In this document: piece by piece, positions 5,336 to 6,657 of the stretch
Numbering within the stretch: the stretch's first letter is position 1
Layout of the letters: each line of letters starts with the position of its first letter
Translations under genes and position numbers: made by a program
Origin: Candidatus Omnitrophota bacterium
GTDB lineage: Bacteria > Omnitrophota > Gorgyraeia > 2-01-FULL-45-10
NCBI GenBank assembly: GCA_026387165.1
Contig: JAPLMG010000018.1
Span: 1 to 6,657 of the forward strand
Direction of reading: 5' to 3'
Length of the DNA: 6,657 nt
Notes under the pieces: model-generated
What the model was told of the DNA's origin: nothing
Databases searched by the model: none
The model's input: the letters and a program-made list of their open reading frames with translations, nothing else

Positions 5336-5360
5336 CTACTAATAACCAGAAGGACGGGAT

Positions 5361-6596
5361 ATGAAAGATGTAGTGGCTATGATATTAGGCGGCGGGCAGG
5401 GCAAGAGGCTCTTCCCTCTTACGATGTACAGGTCCAAACCGGCCGTGCCGATAGGAGGAAAGTACCGCCTTATTGATATACCGATAAGCAACTGCCTCCA
5501 CTCCGACATAAAGAACATATATGTGCTCACGCAGTTCAACTCGGAGTCGCTCAATAACCACATCAACAGCACATACAGGTTCGACTATTTTTCACGCGCA
5601 TTTGTAAGGATCCTCGCCGCGGAACAGACGCTTCAGGGGGCAAACTGGTTCCAGGGGACCGCTGACGCCGTCCGCAAAAATATTTCCCACATTAACCTGA
5701 AGAACGAAGATCAGGAGATACTTATACTATCCGGCGACCACATCTACGAGATGGACTATCGTGAGCTGATCAATTTTCATAGAAGCAAGAACGCCGACTT
5801 TACCGTTTCGGTCGTTCCGGCGTGCCATGAAGAAGTTCACGAGCTCGGGATACTGAAGCTGGGTAAGGCCGGGCAGATAATCAAGTTCAAGGAGAAGCCG
5901 TCAACCCCTTCGGAGCTCAGAGATCTCAAGTCGAGCCGTGATCCCAAATACCCTTATCTGGCGTCTATGGGCGTATATCTATTCAAGGCCGGAGCCCTTA
6001 AAGAGGCTTTGAAAGGCAATGATATAGATTTCGGGCGTGAAGTCATACCTCATTCCATCAAGAAGTTTAAAGGATTCGGGTATATATTTAACGGCTACTG
6101 GAAAGATATTGGCACGATAAGCACATTCTATGAGGCCAATCTTGACATCGCCGCGTCCAAGCTGCACATGTCTTTCCTTTACAAGGGGCGCGTATTCACA
6201 CGCCCGCGCTTCCTGACGCCTGCCAGAATAGCGGATTGCCGCGTAGAGAATTCGCTCATAAGCGAAGGCTGTATAATTGGCTCTGGTGAGATCAGGAATT
6301 CCACCATGGGCTTAAGAAGCATTACGGGTAAAGGCTGCAAGATCTACAAGTCTATCCTGATGGGAGCCGATTATTACGAAGGACCCTCTACTCCAAAGGG
6401 TCTTCTTAGGATAGGTATAGGCGACGGCGCCATTATAGAGAATGCCATCATCGATAAGAACGCGAGAATCGGCAAGAACGTGGTGATAAAGAATTTGAAC
6501 AATCTCAAGAATTATGACGGCGATGGCTATTTTATAAGAGACGGTATCGTGGTTATACCGAAGAATGCCACTATAAAAGACGGGACGAAGATATAG
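5361..6596 (+). CDS. glgC: Glucose-1-phosphate adenylyltransferase (ADP-glucose pyrophosphorylase)
   Basis: GlgC makes ADP-glucose and pyrophosphate from ATP and glucose-1-phosphate, the first committed step of bacterial glycogen synthesis, in the cytoplasm. The 411-aa product is complete and close to the usual length. The nucleotidyltransferase fold shows GGGQGKRLFPLT (10-21), KPAVPIGGKYRLIDIPISNC (26-45), WFQGTADAVR (96-105), GDHIYEMDY with the metal-binding Asp (125-133), EKP (178-180), FGREVIP (224-230) and GYWKDIGT (245-252). From about 285 a left-handed beta-helix follows, with MGADYYE (334-340) and IIDKNARIGKNVVI (363-376), the region that carries activator lysines in cyanobacterial and plant enzymes. 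Those tracts look more like the cyanobacterial/plant branch than the enteric one. The start is set by AGAAGGA six bases upstream. No other glycogen gene is in view. Confidence 0.95.
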   Translation: MKDVVAMILGGGQGKRLFPLTMYRSKPAVPIGGKYRLIDIPISNCLHSDIKNIYVLTQFNSESLNNHINSTYRFDYFSRAFVRILAAEQTLQGANWFQGTADAVRKNISHINLKNEDQEILILSGDHIYEMDYRELINFHRSKNADFTVSVVPACHEEVHELGILKLGKAGQIIKFKEKPSTPSELRDLKSSRDPKYPYLASMGVYLFKAGALKEALKGNDIDFGREVIPHSIKKFKGFGYIFNGYWKDIGTISTFYEANLDIAASKLHMSFLYKGRVFTRPRFLTPARIADCRVENSLISEGCIIGSGEIRNSTMGLRSITGKGCKIYKSILMGADYYEGPSTPKGLLRIGIGDGAIIENAIIDKNARIGKNVVIKNLNNLKNYDGDGYFIRDGIVVIPKNATIKDGTKI

Positions 6597-6601
6597 CTCC
6601 T

Positions 6602-6638
6602 CGTCATTGCGAGGCCGATTTAGCGGCCGAAGCAATCT
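6602..6638 (+). repeat. Dispersed ATTGCGAG/GAAGCAATCT repeat, forward copy
   Basis: It opens CGTCATTGCGAGGCCG and closes CGGCCGAAGCAATCT, with ATTGC/GCAAT and GGCCG/CGGCC pairing around ATTTAG. The ends match the reverse complement of 3042-3082. After the T run, AGATTGCGGA (6648-6657) looks like the start of a further, opposite copy cut by the window edge. Confidence 0.7.
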
Positions 6639-6647
6639 CGTTTTTTT
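6606..6647 (+). terminator. Repeat-derived terminator downstream of glgC
   Basis: The hairpin of the dispersed repeat (ATTGC...GGCCG-ATTTAG-CGGCC...GCAAT) begins about 10 bases after the glgC stop and is followed by seven T (6641-6647). Stem plus T run in the sense direction fits an intrinsic terminator recruited from a mobile repeat. Confidence 0.6.
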
Positions 6648-6657
6648 AGATTGCGGA

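Overview
This 6.66 kb window carries three protein genes: a large surface adhesin (minus strand, cut off by the left edge), a membrane sensor of histidine-kinase type (minus strand), and a glucose-1-phosphate adenylyltransferase (plus strand). They are separated by a repeat-rich stretch of about 1.2 kb that I believe holds no gene. The two-partner-secretion (FHA-type) adhesin points to a Gram-negative, probably uncultured bacterium. The many short hairpin repeats and the cyanobacterial/plant-like GlgC would fit an Omnitrophota-like (OP3/PVC) lineage, but that placement is a guess from general resemblance.

Left part (1-2071, read on the minus strand). A good sigma70-type promoter (2044-2071) starts a leader of about 320 nt. 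The leader holds five loosely periodic ATTnCTAAC-type motifs, two strong hairpins, and a well-supported cyclic-di-GMP class I (GEMM-I) riboswitch aptamer (1735-1831). The aptamer's last strand runs straight into the ribosome-binding site of the adhesin gene (start GTG at 1720). The arrangement suggests a translational ON switch: ligand-stabilised P1 would prevent a small GAAA-capped hairpin from covering the Shine-Dalgarno. This would couple the second messenger that governs the sessile/motile decision directly to a secreted adhesin.

Middle part (2072-3298). It holds two identical 60-bp REP-like hairpins, a GC-rich 13-bp inverted repeat, a very AT-rich block with degenerate direct repeats, an 11-bp palindrome, a third hairpin element, and several copies of a short ATTGCGAG...GAAGCAAT-type dispersed repeat. 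Open frames here are short, run through the repeats, and look spurious.

Right part (3299-6657). The sensor kinase and glgC are divergently transcribed from recognisable promoters only about 40 bp apart (5264-5292 and 5308-5335). The sensor has a TM-dCache-TM-HAMP layout and an intact-looking ATPase domain, but the histidine expected to accept phosphate is an arginine. GlgC looks complete and is followed by a repeat-derived hairpin with a T run that probably terminates it.
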